Source of the DNA: Flammeovirgaceae bacterium UBA4465
GTDB taxonomy: Bacteria > Bacteroidota > Bacteroidia > Cytophagales > Cyclobacteriaceae
Direction: 5' to 3'
Assembly (NCBI GenBank): GCA_905182375.1
Contig: CAJJBF010000004.1
Location: 1-64,000 of the forward strand
DNA length: 64,000 bases
The notes under the pieces were generated by a model that was given only the letters and a program-made list of their open reading frames with translations, ran no database searches and had not been told where the DNA came from. The translations under genes were made by a program, and so were the position numbers. Shown one piece after another: positions 45,096 through 54,043 of this stretch (its first letter is position 1; each line of letters starts with the position of its first letter).

Positions 45096-45710
45096 TTAGC
45101 GCTCACTGAAACGATGATAATCATCCCATGTATCTATATCTTGCAAAAATTGAAGTCTATTAGATTTAAAATATTGAACCGAATGCCTCGCAGTCTTCAC
45201 AATCAATTTACAACCCTCAGGATCATCGTGATGTATAATTCGGGATCTAAAAGATTGTGAAAAAATAACAGGATTACCTGTTTCATCACCTACTTTAGGT
45301 AAGGTTATGAGTTCATCTTTATGAGTATTTAACAAATGATATCGGGCTAATTTTGCGTAATCAAAACCTTTGATACCAAACATATCACCTAAACAAATAA
45401 TAAAACCACGGGTCTGATCATCCGCGGCATCAACTCCTTGTTTGATAGAACTGGTCAATCCTCTTTTATAATTTGAATTTGTGATTATTTTAATTTCATT
45501 ACCAAAGCCTTGCAATGCGGATTTGAATTCATCCTCATCATTCCCTAACACCACCAAGACCTCATGAAATCCTGCCGCTAAAACATTCGAAATGGTATGT
45601 AGGATAATCGGCTTCCCTTGCCAATCCAAAAGTAATTTATTGGCTCCTGGAAGGCGAGAAGAGAGTCCCGCCCCCATAATCAAGGCTGAAAGATTGATAA
45701 TTTTATCCAT
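45096..45710 (-). CDS. Nucleotidyltransferase of the MobA/MocA-like family
   Basis: A 204-residue NTP-transferase. The signature near the N-terminus, LIMGAGLSSRLPGANKLLLDWQ, holds the nucleotide-binding glycines and Lys of the family; the metal-binding Asp is in FIICLGDMFGIKGFDYA near residue 108 and DETGNPVIFSQSF lies near 145. The family includes molybdenum cofactor cytidylyltransferases (MocA), but no molybdenum cofactor or molybdoenzyme genes are in the window, so the substrate is open. The gene stands alone, with long gene-poor flanks. Confidence 0.8.
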   Translation of the reverse strand: MDKIINLSALIMGAGLSSRLPGANKLLLDWQGKPIILHTISNVLAAGFHEVLVVLGNDEDEFKSALQGFGNEIKIITNSNYKRGLTSSIKQGVDAADDQTRGFIICLGDMFGIKGFDYAKLARYHLLNTHKDELITLPKVGDETGNPVIFSQSFRSRIIHHDDPEGCKLIVKTARHSVQYFKSNRLQFLQDIDTWDDYHRFSER

Positions 45711-46193
45711 ATTTCAAGAACAACAATTCTTGGATAAGAAATGATTCATACCAGCAATTTCAGCAATAATTTTAATATAGCATGACATTTATCTGACCAT
45801 CTATGAGACCTGAGGGAATTCAACTCGCTTTTACTGGAATATTAGAAAGGAGGAAAAGACTACGCTGTTTCATGGAATATTATAGAAAAATTGCCATTTA
45901 GTTTGAAGACCTTCTCTTTGCAACCAGTGAAATTAAGGATTATAGGATAAAAGTATTCGTTTCTGAGTCTATGAACCTAGCCATGAAGTACAATCGTTAG
46001 GTCAACAAAATCTCCAGGAGCATAAGCTACTAAAAACATTATCCTTGTCATGTACAAGTAAGTTTACTTGAAAAATATTATTTGACAAGAATCAGGATGA
46101 GAACAATTATCAAAAGTCTCCTACTCAATTACTGACTTTGGTAAAAACGGAATATTATAAAATGATAAATCTTTTAGAAATTATCAATTGAAT
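45711..46193. other. Gene-poor stretch, no supported gene
   Basis: About 480 bases with no convincing reading frame. A plus-strand frame around 45796-45998 begins MRPEGIQLAFTGILERRKRL but is interrupted by a TAG and has no recognisable relatives; I cannot say whether it is a decayed gene. No tRNA, hairpin terminator or repeat was seen. Confidence 0.5.
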
Positions 46194-46415
46194 TCAGGAC
46201 TCGTGTTTTTTATTTTTTGGTTTATTTCTAAGTCTCTTTATCCAGCTACTTTTACCCAATTTCGATAAAATTCCGAGCCAAAGAAAGAAAAGCAAGAAAA
46301 AAGCAACCTTGTCGTATACTGGTGAAATATCAGCAGTATGGCTCATCACATTTGCACAAACAAATGCTAACAACAATGACAATGCTATATTCTCCTTGGC
46401 TAAAAATGAAAACAT
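46194..46415 (-). CDS. Small membrane protein of unknown function
   Basis: A 73-residue protein predicted to have two membrane helices, NIALSLLLAFVCANVM (residues 8-23) and VAFFLLFFLWLGILSKLG (37-54), with a strongly basic tail (WIKRLRNKPKNKKHES) that would stay in the cytosol. I do not recognise a family. Upstream and downstream neighbours on this strand are far away, so it is probably monocistronic. The regular layout supports a real gene, but a chance frame cannot be excluded. Confidence 0.5.
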   Translation of the reverse strand: MFSFLAKENIALSLLLAFVCANVMSHTADISPVYDKVAFFLLFFLWLGILSKLGKSSWIKRLRNKPKNKKHES

Positions 46416-46467
46416 CCCGTAAAAATCGTCTATTCCATCCGAAAAATAAAAATTATGAAAAAAATTT

Positions 46468-46496
46468 TAGTGGTATCGTCCCACTATGTTTTTTTT
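46468..46496 (+). terminator. Orphan terminator-like hairpin with T8 tract
   Basis: TAGTGG (46468-46473) pairs with CCACTA (46481-46486) around a seven-base loop and is followed by TG and eight Ts. No gene upstream is read on the plus strand except a 29-codon frame starting at 46455 (MKKILVVSSHYVFFDYP), so it could end a small transcript or act as an attenuator ahead of galE. Confidence 0.4.
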
Positions 46497-46639
46497 GACT
46501 ACCCCTCCTTTTTTCATTATTTCAAGCCTTTGGGGCGTACTCTATTCTAAAAAAATGATGAATACAAATGGAAGTATAATAAGCTATTTTCAAAAAAAAA
46601 TAAGTTCGTTACCTTAATCTTGTATTTTACATAGATATT

Positions 46640-47659
46640 ATGGCTAAAAAAATATTGTTAACTGGAGGTACTGGATACATAGGATCACACACGGCTGTTG
46701 AACTCATCCATCAAGGTTATGAGGTCATTATCGTGGATGACTTAACTAATTCTGAACATCGTGCAATTGAGAGTATCGGAAAAATAACAGGTACAAAACC
46801 TGAATTTCATAAATTTGACCTGAGAAATTTTCCCTCCTTGGAGAAACTCTTCAAGGACAATAAATTCGATGGTATTATTCATTTTGCTGCGAAAAAAGCA
46901 GTTGGAGAATCCATAGAAAAACCCCTTTTATATTATGATGTAAACTTAAATTCCATGCTTAATTTATTAAAATTGATGGAATTACATAAAGTTTCAAATC
47001 TTGTTTTTTCTTCTAGTTGTACCGTTTATGGTCAACCCTCTCGGCTTCCAGTAACTGAGGATACACCATTTGCTTTGGCCGAATCACCCTATGGGCACAC
47101 CAAACAAATAGGAGAAGATATTCTCAATCATACGACCCGAACTAATGGACAACTCCAAGCCTTGTCATTAAGGTATTTCAATCCTGTAGGAGCACATCCT
47201 TCTGCCTTAATCGGTGAATTGCCTATTGGAATTCCAGCCAATTTGGTTCCTTTTATTACTCAGACAGTAGCTGGGCTACGATCCAAATTGAAAGTATATG
47301 GAAATGACTATAATACACCCGACGGAACGGCCATACGAGATTATATTCATGTGGTAGACCTTGCCAAAGCACATGTCCGAGCGATTGAACGTATGCTAAA
47401 CCACAAACAAAAAAAATCCTATGAATATTTCAACATCGGAACGGGCAAAGGGAGCTCTGTGCTTGAAGTCATTCAAGCCTTTGAAAGGATCAATCTCACC
47501 AAAGTACCCTATGAAGTAGTGGATCGGAGAGCTGGAGACATCGTAAAGATCTATGCTGATACGACACGGGCCAATCATGAACTGAACTGGAAGGCTCAAC
47601 TCAATTTAGATGACATGATGAAATCAGCATGGAAATGGCAAAAAACCCTCATTTCTTGA
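46640..47659 (+). CDS. galE: UDP-glucose 4-epimerase
   Basis: A 339-residue extended short-chain dehydrogenase that interconverts UDP-glucose and UDP-galactose. The NAD-binding GGTGYIGSHTAVEL lies at about residues 8-21, catalytic residues are in SSSCTVYG near 124 and SPYGHTKQ (YxxxK) near 148, and the NPVGAHPSALIGE sugar-binding region near 180 is typical. The C-terminal segment ISY-like STRANHELNWKAQLNLDDM is also family-like. It supplies sugar donors for surface polysaccharide. No other sugar genes are nearby, but a possible fragment of a glycosyltransferase-like start lies 180 bases upstream. Confidence 0.94.
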   Translation: MAKKILLTGGTGYIGSHTAVELIHQGYEVIIVDDLTNSEHRAIESIGKITGTKPEFHKFDLRNFPSLEKLFKDNKFDGIIHFAAKKAVGESIEKPLLYYDVNLNSMLNLLKLMELHKVSNLVFSSSCTVYGQPSRLPVTEDTPFALAESPYGHTKQIGEDILNHTTRTNGQLQALSLRYFNPVGAHPSALIGELPIGIPANLVPFITQTVAGLRSKLKVYGNDYNTPDGTAIRDYIHVVDLAKAHVRAIERMLNHKQKKSYEYFNIGTGKGSSVLEVIQAFERINLTKVPYEVVDRRAGDIVKIYADTTRANHELNWKAQLNLDDMMKSAWKWQKTLIS

Positions 47660-47745
47660 TATATTAGCCATAAAAATTAAAGAACATATAATAAGCGAGG
47701 AAGAATTCGTTTTCATACCTAAGGTTTATCAATAAAAAATTTCTC

Positions 47746-49191
47746 ATGCGCTATTTGAATTTAATATCGATACTTTTTGTCTTCACATCTTTGTCTATTT
47801 TCACGAATTGCAATAAAGATGATGACCCTGGCATTGCTGCCGAAAATGAAGTCAACGCTTTCATTTGGGGAGCCATGAATTCTTGGTATTATTGGCAAGA
47901 AGACGTGGATGACTTGAAAGATGAGCAATTTGTCTCCAGTAGCGAAAGAAATACTTTTTTGAATCAATTCGATGATCCCAATCTCTTATTTGAATCCTTG
48001 AGATATGCTGATGATCGATTTTCATGGATCACCGATGATTATAATGCGCAAGACGAATATTTTGCAGGTATAACTACCGCTTTCGGCTTCAAATATGGTC
48101 TGGTTAGATGGTTGGGGGATAGTGTCATTGGCTATGTCAGGTATGTGCTGCCCGATTCGCCTGCCTCTGAGGTAGACTTAATACGTGGTGAATTATTTTA
48201 TGGCATCAATGGTAGCCTCATGACTATGGATAATTATCGTGAATTATTACAAACTCAAGAAAGCTACACGCTCGACGTCGCTAAAATTGAAGATAATGTG
48301 CTCATACCTACCCGTACGACGACCTCTTTTTTTTCTAGACAATTGACAGAAAACCCCGTCTTTCTCGAAAAAGTTTTAGAAATTGAAGGCCACAAAATTG
48401 GCTATCTCATGTACAATGGCTTTAGACATACTTTCCATGAGCAACTTAATAATGCCTTCGGGCTGTTCAAAAATGAAAATGTCACAGAATTGGTTTTAGA
48501 TTTGAGATATAACGGCGGCGGATCTATTTATACCACCATGCATTTGGCCAGTATGATTTACGGTAAAGCAACTCGGGCAGATGTCTTCGGTAAGATATTA
48601 TATAATGAAAAGCACGGAGGCAATACCCGCGCCCTTTTTTTTGTGGATGATTTGGACGTAGTAGATGCTGAATATGAGAGCGTCTCAACCCGTACATTGA
48701 ATGAGTTGAATATTGAACGAATTTATATCCTAGTCAGTAATCGATCTGCATCTGCAAGCGAACTCCTCATAGCTGGACTATTGCCTTATATGGAAGTCCG
48801 AATCATTGGAGATCAAACGGTAGGTAAAAATGAAGGATCAAGAACTTTATATGACTCTCCACAATCAGATTTTACAGAAAAAGACGGTAATCTCAATCCC
48901 AATCACACCTATGCTCTCCAACCCATCATAAGCAAATTGGCTAATTCATTAGATTTTAGCGATTATTCTACAGGATTTTTACCCGATATTGAAGCCAAAG
49001 AAACTGATTATTTAGAATTCATGAGGCCCCTTGGAGCGGATGATGAATTATTGTTAAGCATCGCCATTGATGAAATCACGGGTAGAAACGGACTGGGTAG
49101 AATCGCACCTTTCTCGCCTCATCCAGTCATTGATGAGCCCCTTAAAAATCCCTTCATGTTTGAGATGTACCTCAACGGGCTCTCCAAATAG
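47746..49191 (+). CDS. S41 family C-terminal processing peptidase, lipoprotein
   Basis: A 481-residue exported protease. The signal peptide ends at a lipobox (LSIFTNC), so it is likely anchored to the outer membrane. A PDZ-like domain covers about residues 120-190 (VRYVLPDSPASEVDLIRGE), the S41 core includes LRYNGGGSIYTTMHLAS near 255 and the catalytic Ser in SNRSASASELLIAG near 333, with the supporting Lys in QTVGKNEGS near 360. Lipoprotein S41 peptidases are widespread in Bacteroidota and degrade or process surface proteins; a specific substrate is not known. It is downstream of galE by 86 bases. Confidence 0.92.
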   Translation: MRYLNLISILFVFTSLSIFTNCNKDDDPGIAAENEVNAFIWGAMNSWYYWQEDVDDLKDEQFVSSSERNTFLNQFDDPNLLFESLRYADDRFSWITDDYNAQDEYFAGITTAFGFKYGLVRWLGDSVIGYVRYVLPDSPASEVDLIRGELFYGINGSLMTMDNYRELLQTQESYTLDVAKIEDNVLIPTRTTTSFFSRQLTENPVFLEKVLEIEGHKIGYLMYNGFRHTFHEQLNNAFGLFKNENVTELVLDLRYNGGGSIYTTMHLASMIYGKATRADVFGKILYNEKHGGNTRALFFVDDLDVVDAEYESVSTRTLNELNIERIYILVSNRSASASELLIAGLLPYMEVRIIGDQTVGKNEGSRTLYDSPQSDFTEKDGNLNPNHTYALQPIISKLANSLDFSDYSTGFLPDIEAKETDYLEFMRPLGADDELLLSIAIDEITGRNGLGRIAPFSPHPVIDEPLKNPFMFEMYLNGLSK

Positions 49192-49285
49192 TCAGGTCTT
49201 TTCTTTTAATATAGTTTTTTTTTCCGCCCCTTAAAATTCATGAATTAATAAGGTACCAGCATTAGCTGTTTAACAGCAAAATTCC

Positions 49286-49293
49286 TAAGTTTG
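49286..49293 (+). promoter_or_regulatory. Candidate -7 box of the cyclodeaminase-ThrC-kinase operon (TAAGTTTG)
   Basis: An exact TAnnTTTG match 15 bases before ATG 49309. It overlaps the upstream TTG codon at 49291, arguing that translation starts at 49309. A clear -33 box is not seen. Confidence 0.4.
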
Positions 49294-49308
49294 AACAAAC
49301 GGAAACTC

Positions 49309-50277
49309 ATGCCTACAATTCTCAAAATCGATGAAATCAAATCTCTGCTCAAGGAAGTTGACATAATCCATGCGATGGAAATAGGCTTTAAGGCCTATAG
49401 TAATGGTCAAAGTGTAGTGCCACCAGTTGGAGAACTCCTTTTCAATAATCCCCCAGGCGATGTTCATATAAAATATGGCTATATCCTTGATGATGATTAT
49501 TACGTCATTAAGATCGCCTCAGGTTTCTATGAAAATCCAAAATTAGGCATAGCCTCAGGTCAAGGTTTAATGCTCTTATTTAAACAGCAAACAGGCCAGT
49601 TGGTGGCCTTGTTATTGGATGACGGCTATCTCACTGATATTCGTACGGCAGCTGCGGGAGCACTGGCAGCCCAATATTTTGCACCCAAAAATGTAAGGGC
49701 CATTGGCATCATAGGTACAGGGGTTCAAGCTAAATTTCAACTACAACATCTTCAAAAAATCTTCTCCTGCCGTGACGTATGGTTGTGGGGTCGAAATGAA
49801 CGTCATGCCGAAAAATTGAAGCATGACTTAGGTTCAAATTGGAATATACACATATCAAATTCTCCTTCACAAGTGGCCCAACATTGTCAACTATTAGTTA
49901 CCACCACCCCTTCAGAAACGGCGCTATTGCATGCCGATGACATTCAAGCAGGTACCCACATTACGGCTGTAGGATCCGATACCGCTACCAAGCAAGAATT
50001 ATCGGGAGACCTACTAAAAAAAGCCGATCTGATCATTGCCGATAGCCTGCCCCAAAGCAAAAGTAGGGGGGAGATTTATCAAGCGACCAGAGGGGGATTC
50101 ATCCAAACTGATGACGTATACGAATTGGGTGCTGCTATCCAAGACCCGAAATTACAACGTAAAAATGATCATCAAATAACAATAGTAGATTTGACAGGTG
50201 TGGCAGTACAAGACATCATGATTGCCAAATCAGTTTATTTGCAACATCTATTGACCCAGCAAGATGCTCAATTATAA
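49309..50277 (+). CDS. Ornithine cyclodeaminase / mu-crystallin family dehydrogenase
   Basis: A 322-residue NAD(P)-dependent enzyme of the ornithine cyclodeaminase/mu-crystallin superfamily. The substrate half shows PPVGELLFNNPPGDVHIKYGY near 38 and YYVIKIASGFYENPKLG near 67; the Rossmann motif is GIIGTGVQAKFQLQHL near 132; the conserved Asp for hydride chemistry lies in AVGSDTATKQEL near 223. The family includes ornithine cyclodeaminases, ketimine reductases, SbnB-type enzymes in diaminopropionate synthesis and iminosuccinate reductases, so a substrate cannot be assigned. Overlap of 14 bases with the threonine synthase gene suggests a common pathway around homoserine-derived amino acids. Start is ATG 49309, not TTG 49291. 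Confidence 0.85.
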   Translation: MPTILKIDEIKSLLKEVDIIHAMEIGFKAYSNGQSVVPPVGELLFNNPPGDVHIKYGYILDDDYYVIKIASGFYENPKLGIASGQGLMLLFKQQTGQLVALLLDDGYLTDIRTAAAGALAAQYFAPKNVRAIGIIGTGVQAKFQLQHLQKIFSCRDVWLWGRNERHAEKLKHDLGSNWNIHISNSPSQVAQHCQLLVTTTPSETALLHADDIQAGTHITAVGSDTATKQELSGDLLKKADLIIADSLPQSKSRGEIYQATRGGFIQTDDVYELGAAIQDPKLQRKNDHQITIVDLTGVAVQDIMIAKSVYLQHLLTQQDAQL

Positions 50278-51715
50278 AAGCAACAAAGGAGGTGGTCCTA
50301 CCGTCGACTTTGAAAAAGCTGTTTTGGATGGCTACGCATCAGATGGCGGATTATATGTGCCCGAATATTTACCAAAAGTGCCGCATTCTGATTTAAATAA
50401 ATGGAAATCGCTGAGCTACAAAGCACTGGCATTCGAAGTATTATCATTGTTTATTGATCGTAGTATTGTCTCTGATGTTGAGCTGCGTCTGCTCCTTGAT
50501 GAATGCTATGACACTTTTGAAACCAAAGAAGTCATTCCCTTTCATCAGTTGGAAACTCGGGATGAAACCTACATCATGGAATTGTTTTATGGCCCTACCC
50601 TTTCCTTTAAGGACGTAGGCATGTCTTTTATGGTTAATTTGGTTAATTTCTTTCTTAAAAGAAAAAGCGAACATCTCTCGGTGATCGTAGCGACCACAGG
50701 AGATACGGGCCCCGCCGCAGCGCATTTTGTTGCCGGAAAATCGAATTTAGATGCTTGGGTTTTGTATCCGAAAGGACTGATTACTGAGGCACAAGAAAGA
50801 CAAATGACAACCCTACCCCATGCCAATGTACATCCCGTGGGCGTTTTTAATTGTCCGGAGGGGGGTGATGATCTTGATGTCGTCATTAGCCAGCTTTATG
50901 CTGATGATGCTTTTAAAAATAAACTTAACCTGTCTAGTGTCAACTCCCTTAATTGGGGACGGATCATGATGCAGACCGTCCATTATTTCTATGGGTACCT
51001 GCGCATTGCGAAAGAAGTTGGCGCTCCCGTAAACATAGCCGTCCCTTCTGGTGGCTTTGGTAATTTATGTGCTGGAGGATTGGCTAGAAAGATGGGATTG
51101 CCGATTCATTATTTGGTAGTAGCGAACAATCAAAACGCCTGTCTAAACCGAATTTTTACACAAGGTGTGTTTTCAAAGCAACCCATTCACGAAACCGTTT
51201 CATCTGCTATAGATATATTGGTTCCCATCAATTTCTGGCGTTTTTTGTATTTTAATGTGGAGGGTGATACGGCAAAAATTAAGGAATGGATGGAAACTTT
51301 TGAGCGAACAGGACAGGCCATTTTTGATGCAGAAACGATGGCTGAATACCGAAAAGGGTTTTTATCCAAAAGCATCTCCGATGAGCAGACATTAAAAACC
51401 ATTAAAAATGTCTTCGACGAGGAACATTATTTATTGGATCCACATGGAGCAGTGGCGGTAGCCGCAGCAGATCAATTAAAAGCACAATTGGGCGGGCATC
51501 CATTGATTTGTCTCGCTACCGCCCATCCTGCCAAGTTTCCTGAGACGTTGGAACGTTTATTGGGTGCTGATCAAATGCCCCGAGCCGCTATGCATCCTTC
51601 TATTGAGGAAGCAAAATTAAAATGCCAAAAAAATTATACGTGTCACTATTCCCACTTACACACTGCCTTAAAAGAAACCATGAATACCCATTGGGATTTA
51701 CATCACCCTGCTTAA
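50264..51715 (+). CDS. thrC: Threonine synthase-like PLP enzyme
   Basis: A 483-residue fold-type II PLP enzyme that converts O-phosphohomoserine to threonine. The N-terminal SDGGLYVPEYLPKVP is the threonine synthase signature; the PLP lysine lies in GPTLSFKDVG near residue 115; the phosphate-binding ATTGDTGPAAAHF follows near 148. Later conserved blocks are NSLNWGRIMMQTVHYFYGY near 228, PSGGFGNLCAGGLA near 265 and ATAHPAKFPETLE near 420. The usual IEGNFDDCQ-like segment reads FNCPEGGDDLD here, a divergence that may be lineage-specific or reflect a shifted specificity. It is coupled to an upstream cyclodeaminase-like gene and a downstream APH-type homoserine kinase. Confidence 0.88.
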   Translation: MLNYKSNKGGGPTVDFEKAVLDGYASDGGLYVPEYLPKVPHSDLNKWKSLSYKALAFEVLSLFIDRSIVSDVELRLLLDECYDTFETKEVIPFHQLETRDETYIMELFYGPTLSFKDVGMSFMVNLVNFFLKRKSEHLSVIVATTGDTGPAAAHFVAGKSNLDAWVLYPKGLITEAQERQMTTLPHANVHPVGVFNCPEGGDDLDVVISQLYADDAFKNKLNLSSVNSLNWGRIMMQTVHYFYGYLRIAKEVGAPVNIAVPSGGFGNLCAGGLARKMGLPIHYLVVANNQNACLNRIFTQGVFSKQPIHETVSSAIDILVPINFWRFLYFNVEGDTAKIKEWMETFERTGQAIFDAETMAEYRKGFLSKSISDEQTLKTIKNVFDEEHYLLDPHGAVAVAAADQLKAQLGGHPLICLATAHPAKFPETLERLLGADQMPRAAMHPSIEEAKLKCQKNYTCHYSHLHTALKETMNTHWDLHHPA

Positions 51716-51728
51716 TTTTTTTCAAAAA

Positions 51729-52670
51729 ATGGACCATTATACAGCGCTAACTACTCCAGACCTTTTCGAGATTTTGACACCCTATGGATTGGAACCTTTT
51801 GATTCCTTTAGCGTATTAAGTGGGGGTATTGAAAATACCAATTACCAAGTCACTCTCAAGGAGGAGAACTACGTCATCAGTCTCTTTGAGCAAAAAACTT
51901 GGGAAGAGGTTCTGGCCCTAAGTCAACTCCTTCAATACCTAGAAAATAATCGTTTTGAGACCTCAAAAATAGTCTCTGCCAAAAACGGGATACCGATCAC
52001 GCTTTGGCGCCAAAAGCCTGTCATGATCAAAAGATTCATCTCGGGAGGAATCAAGTCCTATTTAACACTGCCGCTGATCGAGTTAGCAGGATTTCAGGTA
52101 GGTAAACTTCATCGAATACCTCCCCCTAATTATCTGCCAAATGATCTCAACTTTGGAAAAGAGCATTTTGATCTATTAAATGATTATGCGCCAAAAGATC
52201 CTTTTGGAACTTGGCTTACAAACATCGTCTCAGAGTTAGCACCTCACTTATCTGATGAACTTCCACGGGCTTTCATACATAGTGATCTGTTCTGTGACAA
52301 TGTGCTTATTAGCCCAGACGAACAGAAGGTGACCCTAATGGATTTCGAGGAAGCTGCTTATTATTATCGCATATTTGATGTCGGAATGGCTATTATTGGG
52401 CTTTGCTCCGAAGAAGGTCGCCTCAACGCCGATAAAGTACAAGGCTTTTTAAGAGGTTATTCAAAGCAAGTCACCTTAACTACAATTGAACAAAAGGGGC
52501 TGGGTGCCTTCACTGCCTATGCCGGCGCTTCCATGTCATTTTGGAGACACAAGAATTTCAATTTTATTCATCCAGAATTAAATCTAAACGATCATTACAA
52601 AGCCTTACAGTCTCTGGCAAATGACGCACGTAATCAACCCTACGATTTTTTTAAGCTGAAATTAACCTAA
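51729..52670 (+). CDS. Homoserine kinase-like protein (APH family, ThrB type II)
   Basis: A 313-residue aminoglycoside-phosphotransferase-fold kinase. The nucleotide-binding loop is LSGGIENTNYQV near residue 31, the catalytic HSDLFCDNVL near 185 supplies the Asp, and the metal-binding Asp is in VTLMDFEEAAYYYR near 205. It resembles type II homoserine kinases, which differ from the GHMP-type ThrB and pair with threonine synthase in many bacteria. Located 13 bases behind thrC, it would provide O-phosphohomoserine for it. Because APH-fold kinases are diverse, the substrate is inferred from context. Confidence 0.8.
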   Translation: MDHYTALTTPDLFEILTPYGLEPFDSFSVLSGGIENTNYQVTLKEENYVISLFEQKTWEEVLALSQLLQYLENNRFETSKIVSAKNGIPITLWRQKPVMIKRFISGGIKSYLTLPLIELAGFQVGKLHRIPPPNYLPNDLNFGKEHFDLLNDYAPKDPFGTWLTNIVSELAPHLSDELPRAFIHSDLFCDNVLISPDEQKVTLMDFEEAAYYYRIFDVGMAIIGLCSEEGRLNADKVQGFLRGYSKQVTLTTIEQKGLGAFTAYAGASMSFWRHKNFNFIHPELNLNDHYKALQSLANDARNQPYDFFKLKLT

Positions 52671-53031
52671 CCAATGACCATAATAAATTGTTCTGAATCT
52701 AATGGTTATAGGATTCTGCAAGTAATCGCTGTACTACAAGAGATGTCGAATAGGCATATAATCACCATTCTATTTAGAAAAAAAAGAAAGTTCAATCTCT
52801 TAAACTAATAGCCCAGTAATAATATCTATTTTGTGGATCAATCACAGAAATTCAGCCACCAAAGGCACACTTTAGGCAAAATAATACTTTAACTCAATTT
52901 CTTTTTAGTCCATTTTTAATAGCACTCGTTGCCTAGAATAGGTGATACCTTGTTTGATAAGCCCAGAGTCATTAATTTGCCAATTAAATCCCTTCTCATT
53001 TCCTCAAAAAACGATCAATGAATACGTAACT
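52671..53031. other. Intergenic region before the membrane LytTR gene
   Basis: About 360 bases with no recognisable gene. The frame of the next gene can be extended upstream to 52942, but the extra 30 residues (MIPCLISPESLICQLNPFSF and on) look random. No clear terminator for the threonine operon or hairpin was found. Confidence 0.5.
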
Positions 53032-53900
53032 ATGCCGTTTAATAAAATGAATCAATGGATTTTAGCTCCTTTTCCATTTTTTGAATCATCTAAAATAAAA
53101 TGGATAGTTTCCATCGTTTTTGGACTCTTTATTTTTTTATTTTTACTCACTTTTCAGCCCTTTGGAATCTCCGAAGTCTACCCAAATAAGCTTCTTTATC
53201 TTGCCGGATTTGGTTTGATCACCACCCTCATCCTCATCATAAGTTTGGTCGTATTACCACTTATTCTTCCCCAATTCTTCGAAAACCAAAAATGGAACGT
53301 AGTCAAGCAAATCTTACTCCTATTGATCAATACATTGGTGATCGCTGGAATCAATTATGAGTATAGCCATCGCTTCCTGAGCGCAATCCACATCCAAACA
53401 CCCAACTATTGAATTTTATATTTATTACTTTTTCTGTGGCACTCATTCCGATCACATTTTTGGTTTTTATCATGAGTAGTTACTTAAAAAAAGTAACCCA
53501 AGAATCTGCCATCGAACTTAATAAAGAGATGTTAAAAAGGAAAAATAATCAAGTAGGAAATAACCAACTCCTCACTTTAAACACTGATCTTAAAAATGAA
53601 AGGTTGGTTATTTGTAAGAATGATTTTTTATTCGCTAAATCCGAAGATAATTATACCTTGATACATTATTTCAACGATCAAAAATTAACCTCCCAATTAC
53701 TCAGAATTTCTCTTAAAAGTCTAGCTCAACAATTGGAAGTTTTTCCATCAATTGTCAGATGTCATCGATCATACGTTGTAAACAAAGAATACATCACTAA
53801 AATCTCTGGCAACGCTCGATCCTACCTTCTCCATTTAAAAGATCACCAAGAGCCCGCACCTGTTTCTAGAAGTTTTCCGATAGAGAACCTTTATAGCTAA
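53032..53900 (+). CDS. Membrane-anchored LytTR transcriptional regulator (one-base frameshift)
   Basis: An integral-membrane LytTR protein of a kind found in Bacteroidota. The first part, with helices SIVFGLFIFLFLLTFQPFG, YLAGFGLITTLILIISLVVLPL and KQILLLLINTLVIAGI, reads in one frame and stops at 53410-53412. The second part starts by TTG 53409 in the next frame (LNFIFITFSVALIPITFLVF) and carries the LytTR domain (NERLVICKNDFLFAKSEDNYTLIHY, RCHRSYVVNKEYITKI). A one-base loss near 53405-53410 (AACTATTG versus an expected AACTTATTG) explains the split; corrected, it is a single protein of about 289 residues. Two separate proteins are possible but unlikely. It probably senses membrane state directly and controls adjacent genes such as the TPR lipoprotein. 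Confidence 0.75.
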
Positions 53901-54043
53901 GGTATCCCAGCCATCTCAAACCACTCCCTACTACCACAAAAAATCCAATTCACCTGCAAAAAGTATCCCATTTACCACAGGACGCCGAAAAATATGGTAT
54001 ATACCACTAGTTTTAAACTTTGATTAATCTGATTTCCGAAATT

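Noticed and set aside
45796..45998. Plus-strand frame with an internal TAG in the gap after the MobA-like gene
   Set aside because: No recognisable family and no conserved features; too weak to call a pseudogene.
53032..53900. Two separate genes (membrane protein plus soluble LytTR protein) overlapping by four bases
   Set aside because: Related Bacteroidota proteins have the membrane helices and the LytTR domain in one chain, and a one-base correction joins the frames.
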